From positions 558,001 to 622,000 of the forward strand of contig NC_023065.1 of assembly GCF_000513295.1 (NCBI RefSeq): DNA of 64,000 nt. Direction: 5' to 3'. Below, one piece after another: positions 1 to 8,659 of this stretch (position 1 is the stretch's first letter; each line of letters opens with the position of its first letter). The notes beneath the pieces are model-generated. The model did no database searches. It saw only the letters and a list, made by a program, of their open reading frames with translations, and was not told where the DNA came from. The stretch is from Magnetospirillum gryphiswaldense MSR-1 v2 (GTDB taxonomy: Bacteria > Pseudomonadota > Alphaproteobacteria > Rhodospirillales > Magnetospirillaceae). The position numbers were made by a program, and so were the translations under genes.

Positions 1-529
1 GCTCGACCACCACCACCCGGCTGGGACGTTGCGGCTCGGGCAGGACCAGCGCCAGTTTCTGTTGCAAGACCGCCAGTGCCGCCATGCCGTCCGGGCGGGT
101 GCAGGCGCGGTGGTCGTCCTCGATCTCGCGGGCCATGGCCCGGCCCCAGGCGCGCTCGGCCTCGATCGGCACCATATGGGCGGCGGCACTGGCCAGATGC
201 GGCAGACCCCAAAAGGTCAGGCCCAGGACCAAGGCGGCACCGGCGGCCAGCCCCGCCCACAGCCAGGGCTTGGTCTGGCGTTGGGGCAGCAATGCCGCCA
301 GATCCTGGCCGTCGGCGATCACCAGACGAGCGGCAGGGAAATCGGCGCAGCGCAACCTGAGCGCCGCGCCGATGGTGTCGCCATCGCGGGCGATGCGGGC
401 CAGCGGCCAGCGTTCCACCAACGGACTGTCATGGGCGACGATTTCCAGCCCATGGCCGAGCACGCGGATTTCAACCGGGTGATCTTCGGCGGTCTTGCCG
501 TCGCGGTAGAGGCCGGCCAGCACCCGCAT
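1..529 (-). CDS. M48-family metallopeptidase, N-terminal part (cut by window edge)
   Basis: Read from the complement, the first 176 residues are visible, starting MRVLAGLYRDGKTAEDHPVE. An N-terminal globular region is followed by one hydrophobic segment (about residues 90-110, WLWAGLAAGAALVLGLTFWG) and then a stretch with VPIEAERAWG. This is the usual layout of M48 (Ste24/HtpX-like) proteins found next to DUF898 genes. The zinc-binding HEXXH motif would lie beyond the left edge, so the catalytic assignment is inferred from layout and neighbour. The ATG overlaps the stop of the upstream DUF898 gene (TGATG), so the two are probably translationally coupled. Confidence 0.7.
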   Translation of the reverse strand, partial: MRVLAGLYRDGKTAEDHPVEIRVLGHGLEIVAHDSPLVERWPLARIARDGDTIGAALRLRCADFPAARLVIADGQDLAALLPQRQTKPWLWAGLAAGAALVLGLTFWGLPHLASAAAHMVPIEAERAWGRAMAREIEDDHRACTRPDGMAALAVLQQKLALVLPEPQRPSRVVVVE

Positions 530-1596
530 CAGAATTCGCCGACGCCATCCAATGCCGCCAGCAGCCCTTCGCCGGTGCGCGGGATCGGCTGGGTGCCGGC
601 GAACAGCCGCGACAGATCGGGCTGGGATTCCATGCTCAGGCACTGGCAGGCGGTGCGCAAGGTACGCATGCTGGCCACCGGGCGCAGGATGCCCAGGGAC
701 AGCGCCGTGATCAGCGCGTTGCCGACGAACAGCCGCACCAGCCGCCACGCCCCCAACTCGAAGCTGAAACCGATGCCGTCGAAACGGGTATGGGCGGCGA
801 TCTGCCGCCAATAGGCGGCATTATAGGCGGCCAGCGGCAGGGCGGTGAACACCAGGGTCGAGCCGAACAGCCAGACATAGACCAAGGCCAGCTTGGCGAA
901 GAATTCGCCCGGCTCCATGGTCTCCGGGTTGGGATAATCCATGAACGCGCCGAGCAGCGCCATGCAGGCGACCACCGGGATGAAGCTGAACCACACCGCA
1001 GAAAAACGCTTGTACAGCGATCCCGAGGTGGCGTCGCAAGTGAAACCCGTATCACCGAAACGGGTGTGGTTCAGCCGGTAGCGTTCGATCTTCACCGACA
1101 TCCACGGCGCCGACCAGCCCAGGGTCAACCCCATCAGCACGATATGGCCCAGGATCAGCAAGGCATAGGTCAGGGCCGAACCGTCCTGGCCGGCGCGCAG
1201 GCCCCGCCACACGGTACGGGTCATCAGATAGCGCCGGGCCCGGTACAGGCCGACACCGATCAGGAAGAACAGGCTGAACTGGGCCAGGGCGAACAGCAAG
1301 GCGCCCAGGGGATTTTCCTCGACCAGCATGAGCTGGGCCACGGTGACCAGGATCATGTAGGGGGTGAAGACCACCAGCATGGCCAGCAGGAAGCCGATGA
1401 ACAATTCACCGCCGCGCCCCACATATTCCAACGGCTCGCCCCATATGGTGGTATGGCCCCACAAATAGGCGCGCACCCGGGTCTTGCCCCAAAATCGCCA
1501 CAAGGACAAAGTTACGATGTTGAGCAAGGCATTGACCACCGACAGGCGGATCACCGCTCCCAATCGGCCATGATGGACAAAGGCGCTTTCGGACAT
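529..1596 (-). CDS. DUF898 (YjgN-like) polytopic membrane protein
   Basis: A 355-residue inner-membrane protein of the DUF898/YjgN family, whose function is not established. Visible family marks are the N-terminal SLWRFWGKTRVRAYLWGHT, a second repeat-like part (MSVKIERYRLNHTRFGDTGF) and a third (RQIAAHTRFDGIGFSFELG), separated by pairs of membrane helices. The gene is followed without a gap by an M48 peptidase gene, the common pairing for this family. The start at MSESAFVHHG is preceded on the coding strand by a run of nine G that must act as the ribosome-binding site, with a 9-nt spacing. Confidence 0.85.
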   Translation of the reverse strand: MSESAFVHHGRLGAVIRLSVVNALLNIVTLSLWRFWGKTRVRAYLWGHTTIWGEPLEYVGRGGELFIGFLLAMLVVFTPYMILVTVAQLMLVEENPLGALLFALAQFSLFFLIGVGLYRARRYLMTRTVWRGLRAGQDGSALTYALLILGHIVLMGLTLGWSAPWMSVKIERYRLNHTRFGDTGFTCDATSGSLYKRFSAVWFSFIPVVACMALLGAFMDYPNPETMEPGEFFAKLALVYVWLFGSTLVFTALPLAAYNAAYWRQIAAHTRFDGIGFSFELGAWRLVRLFVGNALITALSLGILRPVASMRTLRTACQCLSMESQPDLSRLFAGTQPIPRTGEGLLAALDGVGEF

Positions 1597-1742
1597 GCTG
1601 GCAAACCCCCCCCCGGTTGAATGGGGAAAGTGTCCTTTTAGTCGAGGTCAAAGGCAATCCGCATTTTTTCGGCGCGTAACTTTTTTGCCTCTCGGGGCGA
1701 ACCCATGCTTATGACGACCCCCAGGACAGGACGACCCAAGCC

Positions 1743-2642
1743 ATGCTGATCCGCCCCGCCGCCGATTTACGCGATCATGACGTTACCGATCAGGCACTGT
1801 ATCTGGACCGCCGCCGGTTTCTCGCCCTGGGCGCGGCGGCGGGGACATTGCTGGCGGCGGGGCAGGGGCTGGCCGCCACCAGCGACGACGCGCCGACGCC
1901 GTTCGAGGCGGTGACCACCTACAACAATTACTACGAATTCGGCACTGCCAAGGAAGACCCGGCGGTAACCGCGCCGTCGCGCCTGAAGCTGGCACCGTGG
2001 TCGGTGGCGGTGGACGGGGAATGCGCCAAGCCCGGCACCGTCGCCCTTGACGACCTGATCAAGCCGCTGAAGCTCGAGGAACGCCTCTACCGCATGCGCT
2101 GTGTCGAGGGCTGGTCCATGGTCATCCCCTGGCAAGGCGTGCCGCTGGGGCAAGTGTTGAAGCGATTCGAGCCCAATTCCAAGGCTAAATACGTGGAATT
2201 CACCACCTTGGCCGACAAGGCGCAGATGCCCGGCCTGCGGGTGCCGGTGCTGGACTGGCCCTATGTGGAGGGCCTGCGTCTGGACGAGGCCATGCACCCC
2301 TTGACCCTGTTGGCCACCGGCCTTTACGGCAAGGATCTGCTGGCCCAGAACGGCGCCCCCTTGCGGCTGGTGGTGCCGTGGAAATACGGCTTCAAATCCA
2401 TCAAATCCATCGTTCGCATCCGCTTCAGCGAAACCCAGCCGGTGAATTCGTGGCAAAAGGCCAATAGCCGCGAATATGGCTTCTATTCCAACGTCAACCC
2501 GGAGGTTGACCATCCGCGCTGGTCGCAGGCGAGCGAGCGGCGCATCGGCGAGTTCCGCCGGCGCAAGACCTTGATGTTCAACGGCTATGCCGATCAGGTG
2601 GCCTCGCTTTATGCCGGCATGGATTTGCGGGTCAATTACTGA
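1743..2642 (+). CDS. msrP: Protein-methionine-sulfoxide reductase catalytic subunit MsrP
   Basis: MsrP (YedY) is a periplasmic molybdopterin enzyme that reduces methionine sulfoxide in envelope proteins, taking electrons from the quinone pool through the membrane haem protein MsrQ. The N-terminus carries a Tat signal ([13 protein letters not shown] followed by a hydrophobic stretch). The Mo-ligand cysteine lies in [15 protein letters not shown], and the highly conserved [14 protein letters not shown] block is near the C-terminus. Length (299 residues) is normal. The stop overlaps the msrQ start by one base, indicating a two-gene operon. Confidence 0.95.
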   Translation: MLIRPAADLRDHDVTDQALYLDRRRFLALGAAAGTLLAAGQGLAATSDDAPTPFEAVTTYNNYYEFGTAKEDPAVTAPSRLKLAPWSVAVDGECAKPGTVALDDLIKPLKLEERLYRMRCVEGWSMVIPWQGVPLGQVLKRFEPNSKAKYVEFTTLADKAQMPGLRVPVLDWPYVEGLRLDEAMHPLTLLATGLYGKDLLAQNGAPLRLVVPWKYGFKSIKSIVRIRFSETQPVNSWQKANSREYGFYSNVNPEVDHPRWSQASERRIGEFRRRKTLMFNGYADQVASLYAGMDLRVNY

Positions 2643-3226
2643 TGCGCTGGCTGAAACCTGCTGCCTTCGCCGTTGCGTTGCTGCCCTTGGCCTGGTTGTT
2701 GTGGCGGGCGGGTTTCGGCTCGCTCGGCGTCAACCCGGTGGAGACCATCAATCGTTATCTGGGCGATTGGGCGCTCAGGTTCCTGCTGATCGCCCTGGCG
2801 GTGACCCCGGTCCGGCAATGGACCGGCTGGCCAGCGCTGGCGCGGTTGCGCCGGATGACGGGGCTTTTCGCCTTTTTCTATGTCTGCCTGCATCTGGCCT
2901 CTTACGTCGGCATCGACCTGTTCTTCGATTGGGCGGCGCTGTGGGCCGATGTGGTGAAGCGCAATTACATCACCTTGGGCATGATCGCCGTGCTTTTGCT
3001 GGTGCCCTTGGCCCTGACCTCGACCAACGGCATGATCCGGCGCCTGGGTGGGGCACGCTGGCGGCGGCTGCATCTGCTGGTGTTTCCGGCGTCCATCCTG
3101 GGGGTGGCGCATTTCTGGATGATGGTCAAGGCCGACATCCGCGAACCCCTGGTTTACGCCGTGGTGCTATCGGTTTTGCTGGGCTGGCGCCTGTGGGGTT
3201 TCGCCCGGCGGGCGCAACGGGCATAA
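2642..3226 (+). CDS. msrQ: Haem-binding membrane subunit MsrQ
   Basis: MsrQ (YedZ) is the b-type haem membrane partner that passes quinol electrons to MsrP. The 194-residue product has about six hydrophobic helices of the ferric-reductase-like fold. Histidines sit in helices at FFYVCLHLASYVG and in RRLHLLVFPASILGVAHFW, the expected haem ligand areas. It begins at the ATG overlapping the msrP stop (TGATG). Confidence 0.93.
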   Translation: MRWLKPAAFAVALLPLAWLLWRAGFGSLGVNPVETINRYLGDWALRFLLIALAVTPVRQWTGWPALARLRRMTGLFAFFYVCLHLASYVGIDLFFDWAALWADVVKRNYITLGMIAVLLLVPLALTSTNGMIRRLGGARWRRLHLLVFPASILGVAHFWMMVKADIREPLVYAVVLSVLLGWRLWGFARRAQRA

Positions 3227-3233
3227 TGGCGCC

Positions 3234-3704
3234 ATGCGCAATCTCGTCCCTCTGACCGTCGCCTTGATGCTCCTGGCCGCCCCGGCGGCGGCCCAGGTCA
3301 AGTTCAAGCGTTGCCTGACCGAAGGCGAGGTCAAGGTGGAGAAGCTGGTCCGCCACGGCATCTTCCTGCGCGAGGGCGGCAATCGCTGCGACGAATATTA
3401 CAATCCCGGCACCGCCAAGATGTGGAGGGATTTCGACAGCAAGTTCGGTACCCGGCTGGCGCAGCAGACGGCCCGGCGCAAGAAGGTGTTCGAGCGCGAG
3501 TTCAAGGACAATCCGGTCGAGGTGATGACCTATTTCGATGGTCGGCTGGTGACCTATTATCGTTATTACCCGCTCAGCGTTGCCTATTGCGGCCACGTGG
3601 ACAAGTTACTGAAAGAGGTCAGTAAAAGCGGCTGGGGCGCGTTCGCCAAGCAGTCGGAAATCGTCCAGGCCGATGTCATCCATGACATGCGGGTGTGTAA
3701 TTAG
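3234..3704 (+). CDS. Secreted hypothetical protein
   Basis: A 156-residue product with a clear Sec signal peptide (MRNLVPLTVALMLLAAPAAAQ, cleavage probably after AAA). The mature part is basic and charged, has four cysteines (in KRCLTEG, NRCDEYY, AYCGHVD and the terminal RVCN) and could form two disulfides. No family is recognised. It starts 7 nt after msrQ and is followed by a terminator, so it may be the third gene of the msrPQ operon. A link to envelope oxidative repair is only positional. Confidence 0.75.
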   Translation: MRNLVPLTVALMLLAAPAAAQVKFKRCLTEGEVKVEKLVRHGIFLREGGNRCDEYYNPGTAKMWRDFDSKFGTRLAQQTARRKKVFEREFKDNPVEVMTYFDGRLVTYYRYYPLSVAYCGHVDKLLKEVSKSGWGAFAKQSEIVQADVIHDMRVCN

Positions 3705-3739
3705 GCTAGGGGCCGAAGGCCGGCCCGTGGCCCAAAACA

Positions 3740-3773
3740 AAACCGCCCCGGCCTTGCGACCGGGGCGGTTTTT
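3740..3773. terminator. Bidirectional intrinsic terminator
   Basis: A GC stem (AAACCGCCCCGG paired with CCGGGGCGGTTT) with a short loop is flanked by A-rich sequence on the left and T-rich sequence on the right. It lies between convergent genes and can serve both. Confidence 0.85.
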
Positions 3774-3792
3774 ATGCCGAACGCTTGAAAGC

Positions 3793-4014
3793 TTACGCTT
3801 CGTCGCCGCCGGTCGAGGCCAGGTACATGACAATGGCCAGGAAGGTGGCGGTCAGGGCCAGGCCCAGATAGATCATGAAGCTGAGCGGGTTGGCAGTGCT
3901 GGGCGCGGCGACCGCACCGAAGAACAGGCTGCCGACCACCGAGGTGGACAGATACAGGGCGATCACCAGCACGCCGGCCACGGTCAGGCCGAGAACCTTG
4001 GGAAGAACGCTCAT
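3793..4014 (-). CDS. Small two-helix membrane protein, hypothetical
   Basis: A 73-residue protein beginning MSVLPKVLGLTVAGVLVIAL. It has two hydrophobic segments (residues about 6-32 and 48-66) joined by a short APSTANP linker, and an acidic C-terminus (GGDEA). The start at 4014 is chosen because AGGAG lies 7-8 nt upstream; a longer in-frame start at 4038 lacks such a site. No family recognised. Confidence 0.7.
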   Translation of the reverse strand: MSVLPKVLGLTVAGVLVIALYLSTSVVGSLFFGAVAAPSTANPLSFMIYLGLALTATFLAIVMYLASTGGDEA

Positions 4015-4183
4015 GAGACAGGCTCCTAAAAATTTCATTTGCCGGCTAGAAGTCAGCCGGCCCCCTCGGCCAAAACCTCTACCAGATTGTGGTCTTATCT
4101 GAAAGGGTAATCAGCCATGAAAAGGCGGAAAACCCCGTGCGCGTCGGCCCATCTGTTCTTGGCGGCCAAAGCCTGCTACCAAG

Positions 4184-4256
4184 GGGATGGCGCATTCGTG
4201 TGCCAAGACGATGGCACATCCGTGTACCAAGTCGATGGCACGTCCGTGCCGGCAGG
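4184..4256. repeat. Three tandem 24-bp repeats upstream of glgB
   Basis: Three near-identical units of 24 bp beginning GATGGCRCAT and running through CCAAG follow one another in the glgB 5' region. Within them TGTGCCA and TGGCACA form a perfect dyad separated by 6 bp, and the next unit has a weaker copy. The layout resembles an array of operator sites; no regulator can be named. Confidence 0.6.
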
Positions 4257-4265
4257 GGATGAACA

Positions 4266-6461
4266 ATGACCAAGAAACACCCGCTCACGCTGGATCAGGC
4301 CGAGATCGGCGCCATCGCCGCCGGCACCCATGGCAACCCTTTCGCCATTCTGGGGCCGCATCACGGCCCTGACGGCTGGAGCCTGCGCGTCTTCGCCCCC
4401 GAGGCGGCGCGGGTCTGGGCCATCGGTCCGGCGGGCGAGGTGGAATTGCCCCGCCTGCACGCCGAGGGTTTCTTCTGTGCCCCGCTGTCCGACGCCCTGG
4501 CGGCGTCGTACCGCCTGCGCCTGGAGGTGGGCGGCAGGATGATGGAGCGCGAGGATACCTATCGGTTCCCATCGCTGTTGGGTGATCTGGACATCCACCT
4601 GCTGGTGGAAGGCCGCCATCTGCGCACCTTCGAGAAACTGGGCGCTCACCTGCAGGTGGTCGACGGCATCGCCGGCGTGCATTTCGCCGTCTGGGCCCCC
4701 AATGCCAAACGCGCCTCGGTGGTGGGCGATTTCAACGGCTGGGACGGGCGCCGCCACGTCATGCGATTGCGTCATGACGCCGGGGTGTGGGAATTGTTCA
4801 TCCCCGGCCTGGGCAACGGCACCCATTACAAATACGAACTGATCGGTCCGCACGGCAACCTGCTGCCGCTGAAGGCCGACCCTTACGGCCATTATGCCGA
4901 GGTGCCGCCGCGCACCGCCTCGGTAGTCGCCGATCTGGACGAGCGCGATTGGGCCGACGGCGCCTGGATGAAGGCGCAGGCCAAGCGCAACGACCGCCAC
5001 GCCCCCATCTCCATCTACGAAGTGCATCTGGGCTCGTGGATGCGGGTGCCGGAAGACGGCAACCGTATGCTGACCTATGGCGAGTTGGCCGACAAGCTGA
5101 CCGCCTATGTCCAGGACATGGGCTTCACCCATGTGGAATTCCTGCCGGTGCACGAGCATCCGTTCTCGGGCTCGTGGGGCTATCAGCCGGTGGGGCTGTT
5201 CGCGCCCACCTCGCGCCACGGCACGCCCGAGGATTTCCGCCTGCTGGTGGAACGTCTGCATCAGGCCGGGATCGGTGTCATCATCGATTGGGTCGCCGGC
5301 CATTTCCCCCGCGACGCCCACGGCCTGCATCATTTCGACGGCACCCATCTGTACGAGCATGAAGACCCGCGCCTGGGCCTGCACAAGGATTGGGATACCC
5401 ACATCTACAATTATGGCCGCACCGAAGTGTGCAACTTCCTGTATTCCAACGCGCTTTACTGGATGGAGCAATACCACGTCGACGGTCTGCGGGTGGATGC
5501 GGTGGCGTCCATGCTGTACTTGGATTATTCGCGCAATCATGGTGAATGGCTGCCCAACCGGCATGGCGGCAACGAAAACCTGGAAGCCATCGACTTTCTG
5601 CGGCAGATGAATGAAGTGGTCTATGCCGAACATCCCGGCGCCATGACCATCGCCGAGGAATCCACCGCTTGGCCCGGCGTGTCCAGGCCGACCTGGACCG
5701 GCGGCTTGGGCTTCGGTTTCAAGTGGAACATGGGGTGGATGCACGACACGCTGAATTATTTCAGCAAGGACCCCATCCACCGTCGTTTCCACCACGACAG
5801 CCTGACGTTCGGCCTGCTCTACGCCTTCACCGAAAACTTCGTGCTGCCGCTGTCGCACGATGAGGTGGTGCACGGCAAGGGCAGCATCCTGGGCCGTATG
5901 CCGGGCGACGATTGGCAGCGTTTCGCCAATCTGCGCGCCTATTACGCCTTCATGTGGACCCATCCGGGCAAGAAATTGCTGTTCATGGGCCAGGAATTCG
6001 GCCAGCAGCGCGAATGGAATTGCGAAGCATCGCTGGACTGGGATTCGCTGCAAAACGGCTTGCACCTGGGGGCCCAGCGTCTGGTGCGCGATCTCAACCG
6101 CTTGTATCGGGTCGAGCCGGCGCTGCATCAGTTGGACCACGACCCGGCGGGCTTCCAATGGGTGGATTGCAACGACCGCGACAATTCGGTGCTGTCGTTC
6201 TTGCGCCGGGGCTTCGACGGCGACGATTTCTGTCTGGTGGTGTGCAACCTGACCCCGGTGGTGCGCTATGATTATCGCATCGGCGTGCCGTTGGGCGGGC
6301 GCTACCGCGAGGTGCTCAACACCGATTCGCACTGGTATGGCGGCTCCGACATCAATAACGGCGACGGCGTTTGGGCCGAGGACGAACCTTGGCACGACCA
6401 GCCCCTGTCGGTGGCGGTGACCCTGCCGCCTTTGTCCACTTTGGTGTTCAAGCGGGCTTGA
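4266..6461 (+). CDS. glgB: 1,4-alpha-glucan branching enzyme
   Basis: GlgB introduces alpha-1,6 branches into glycogen. The 731-residue product has the family's full layout: N-terminal glycan-binding modules ([10 protein letters not shown]; then [19 protein letters not shown] of CBM48), the GH13 barrel with catalytic blocks [17 protein letters not shown] (nucleophile Asp), [11 protein letters not shown] (acid/base Glu) and [12 protein letters not shown], and a beta C-terminal domain. AGGGG precedes the ATG by about 8 nt. It heads the glgB-glgX-malQ-glgP run, all on the same strand with short gaps. Confidence 0.97.
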   Translation: MTKKHPLTLDQAEIGAIAAGTHGNPFAILGPHHGPDGWSLRVFAPEAARVWAIGPAGEVELPRLHAEGFFCAPLSDALAASYRLRLEVGGRMMEREDTYRFPSLLGDLDIHLLVEGRHLRTFEKLGAHLQVVDGIAGVHFAVWAPNAKRASVVGDFNGWDGRRHVMRLRHDAGVWELFIPGLGNGTHYKYELIGPHGNLLPLKADPYGHYAEVPPRTASVVADLDERDWADGAWMKAQAKRNDRHAPISIYEVHLGSWMRVPEDGNRMLTYGELADKLTAYVQDMGFTHVEFLPVHEHPFSGSWGYQPVGLFAPTSRHGTPEDFRLLVERLHQAGIGVIIDWVAGHFPRDAHGLHHFDGTHLYEHEDPRLGLHKDWDTHIYNYGRTEVCNFLYSNALYWMEQYHVDGLRVDAVASMLYLDYSRNHGEWLPNRHGGNENLEAIDFLRQMNEVVYAEHPGAMTIAEESTAWPGVSRPTWTGGLGFGFKWNMGWMHDTLNYFSKDPIHRRFHHDSLTFGLLYAFTENFVLPLSHDEVVHGKGSILGRMPGDDWQRFANLRAYYAFMWTHPGKKLLFMGQEFGQQREWNCEASLDWDSLQNGLHLGAQRLVRDLNRLYRVEPALHQLDHDPAGFQWVDCNDRDNSVLSFLRRGFDGDDFCLVVCNLTPVVRYDYRIGVPLGGRYREVLNTDSHWYGGSDINNGDGVWAEDEPWHDQPLSVAVTLPPLSTLVFKRA

Positions 6462-6518
6462 ACGGGTCGGGTTTCCATGGCTTTCTGCACCAATTCAAGC
6501 TGACGGGTCACATCTTCC

Positions 6519-8648
6519 ATGCCTCATCGCCGTCGTATTTGGCCCGGTTCCCCCTATCCTCTGGGTGCCACCTGGGATGGCAACGGCGTCAATTTCGCCC
6601 TGTTCTCGGCCCATGCCGAAGCGGTGGAATTGTGCCTGTTCGACCATAACGGCCGCGAGGTCGAGCGCATCCATCTGCCCGAATACACCGATCAGGTTTG
6701 GCACGGCTATTTGCCCGAGGCGCGGCCCGGCCTGCTGTATGGCTATCGCGTCCACGGCCCCTACGACCCGAATGAAGGGCATCGCTTCAACGCCGCCAAG
6801 CTGCTGATCGACCCTTACGCCAAGGCTTTGAGCGGCCAATTACTGTGGTCGGACACCCATTTCGGCTTCAAGCTGGGCAATCCGCGCGCCGATCTGGTCA
6901 TCGACAAGCGCGACAATGCCCGTTTCATGCCCAAATGTCGGGTGGTGGACACCGCCTTCACCTGGGGCGACGACCGCCGCCCCAATCGGCCTTGGGCGGA
7001 AACGGTGATCTACGAGGCTCATGTGCGCGGCTTCACCATGAAGCATCCGCATGTGCCGACCCAGCATCGCGGCACCTTCCTGGGGCTGTCACATCCGGCG
7101 GTGGTGGATTATCTGGTGAAACTGGGCGTCACCGCGGTGGAATTGCTGCCGGTTCACGCCATCGTCGACGAGCGTCATCTGATCGACCAGGGTCTGCGCA
7201 ATTATTGGGGCTATAACCCCATCGGCTTTTTCGCCGCCGATCCGCGCTATTACGGCGCCTCGTCCCACGGTGATTTCAAAACCATGGTCGGGCGTCTGCA
7301 CGATGCCGGCATCGAAGTGATTTTGGATGTGGTCTACAACCACACCGCCGAGGGCAATCATCTGGGGCCGACGCTCAGCTACAAGGGCATCGACAATGCC
7401 AGCTATTACCGGCTGATGCCGGGCGAGCCCGAGCATTACGAAAACTATTCCGGCTGCGGCAATACGCTGCAACTGTCCCATCCGCGCGTGCTTCAGATGG
7501 TCATGGATTCCTTGCGCTATTGGGTCGAGGACATGCATGTGGACGGCTTCCGCTTCGATCTGGCGGCGTCGTTGGCGCGGGAGAAATCCGGCTTCGACGG
7601 CGGTTCCGGCTTTTTGGACGCGGTGCGCCAAGACCCGGTGCTCTCAAGGGTCAAGCTGATCGCCGAGCCCTGGGATATCGGCGGCGACGGCTATCGTCTG
7701 GGTGCCTTTCCGCCCGGCTGGTCGGAATGGAATGGACAGTATCGCGACACCGTGCGGCGGTTCTGGCGCGGCGATGGCGGTCTGATCGGCGATCTGGCCT
7801 CGCGCCTGACCGGGTCCAGCGACCTGTTCGGCTGGGGTGGGCGGCGGCCCTGGGCCAGCATGAATTTCGTCACCTGCCATGACGGCTTCACCATGGCCGA
7901 TCTGGTCGCCTACGAGAAAAAGCGCAACGACGCCAACATGGAAGGCAACCGCGACGGCACCGATGCCAATTATTCGTGGAATTGCGGTATCGAGGGCCCG
8001 ACCGAGCAGCCCAAGGTACGCGCGTTGCGGACCCAGCAGATGCGCAACCTGATGGCGACGTTGTTGCTGTCGCAAGGGGTGCCGATGATCCTGGCCGGCG
8101 ACGAGTTCGGGCGCAGCCAGGGCGGCAACAACAACGCCTATTGCCAGGACAACGACATTTCCTGGATCGATTGGGACGATCAGGACCAGATCATGCTGGA
8201 TTTCGTCCGCCGGCTGATCAAATTGCGGCGCGACCACCCGGTGTTCAGCCGTCCGCGCTTTTTCAACGGCGTGCGCCGGCCCGGTCAGGCCATCAAGGAC
8301 ATCACCTGGGTGACGCCGGAAGGCCTGGAAATGAGCGATGCCGATTGGGCCATGCCCTATGCCCGCTCGTTGGGCTGCGTGCTGGGCGGCGATAGCGACG
8401 AAATCCAGGCGCATACCGCCGGCGGGCGGGCCGACGACACCTTCATGCTGCTGATGAACGCCTATACCGAGATCATCTTCTACACCCTGCCGCCGCCGCA
8501 ATTGGCGCTTGCTTGGGAGGTGGTGATCGACACCGCGCGGATGGATTCCATCCGGGCGGACGAAACCTGCGCCGCCGGCAGCCGTTTTCCGGTCAAGCCC
8601 CATTCGCTGGCGGTGTTGCGCCGGCGCAATGACCCATCCGATCAATAA
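6519..8648 (+). CDS. glgX: Glycogen debranching enzyme
   Basis: GlgX hydrolyses alpha-1,6 branches, mainly of limit dextrin made by glycogen phosphorylase. The 709-residue product begins with the isoamylase-type N-terminal domain (SPYPLGATWDGNGVNFALFSAHA). It then has GH13 blocks DVVYNHTAEG, VDGFRFDLAASLAR (nucleophile), LIAEPWDIGGDGYRLGAFP (acid/base) and VTCHDGFTMADLV. It lies 57 bp after glgB and 11 bp before malQ. Confidence 0.95.
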   Translation: MPHRRRIWPGSPYPLGATWDGNGVNFALFSAHAEAVELCLFDHNGREVERIHLPEYTDQVWHGYLPEARPGLLYGYRVHGPYDPNEGHRFNAAKLLIDPYAKALSGQLLWSDTHFGFKLGNPRADLVIDKRDNARFMPKCRVVDTAFTWGDDRRPNRPWAETVIYEAHVRGFTMKHPHVPTQHRGTFLGLSHPAVVDYLVKLGVTAVELLPVHAIVDERHLIDQGLRNYWGYNPIGFFAADPRYYGASSHGDFKTMVGRLHDAGIEVILDVVYNHTAEGNHLGPTLSYKGIDNASYYRLMPGEPEHYENYSGCGNTLQLSHPRVLQMVMDSLRYWVEDMHVDGFRFDLAASLAREKSGFDGGSGFLDAVRQDPVLSRVKLIAEPWDIGGDGYRLGAFPPGWSEWNGQYRDTVRRFWRGDGGLIGDLASRLTGSSDLFGWGGRRPWASMNFVTCHDGFTMADLVAYEKKRNDANMEGNRDGTDANYSWNCGIEGPTEQPKVRALRTQQMRNLMATLLLSQGVPMILAGDEFGRSQGGNNNAYCQDNDISWIDWDDQDQIMLDFVRRLIKLRRDHPVFSRPRFFNGVRRPGQAIKDITWVTPEGLEMSDADWAMPYARSLGCVLGGDSDEIQAHTAGGRADDTFMLLMNAYTEIIFYTLPPPQLALAWEVVIDTARMDSIRADETCAAGSRFPVKPHSLAVLRRRNDPSDQ

Positions 8649-8659
8649 GGAAGCCGACC

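Noticed and set aside
4176-6395. 739-codon minus-strand frame opposite glgB
   Set aside because: Complete overlap with an unmistakable branching enzyme and no family likeness.
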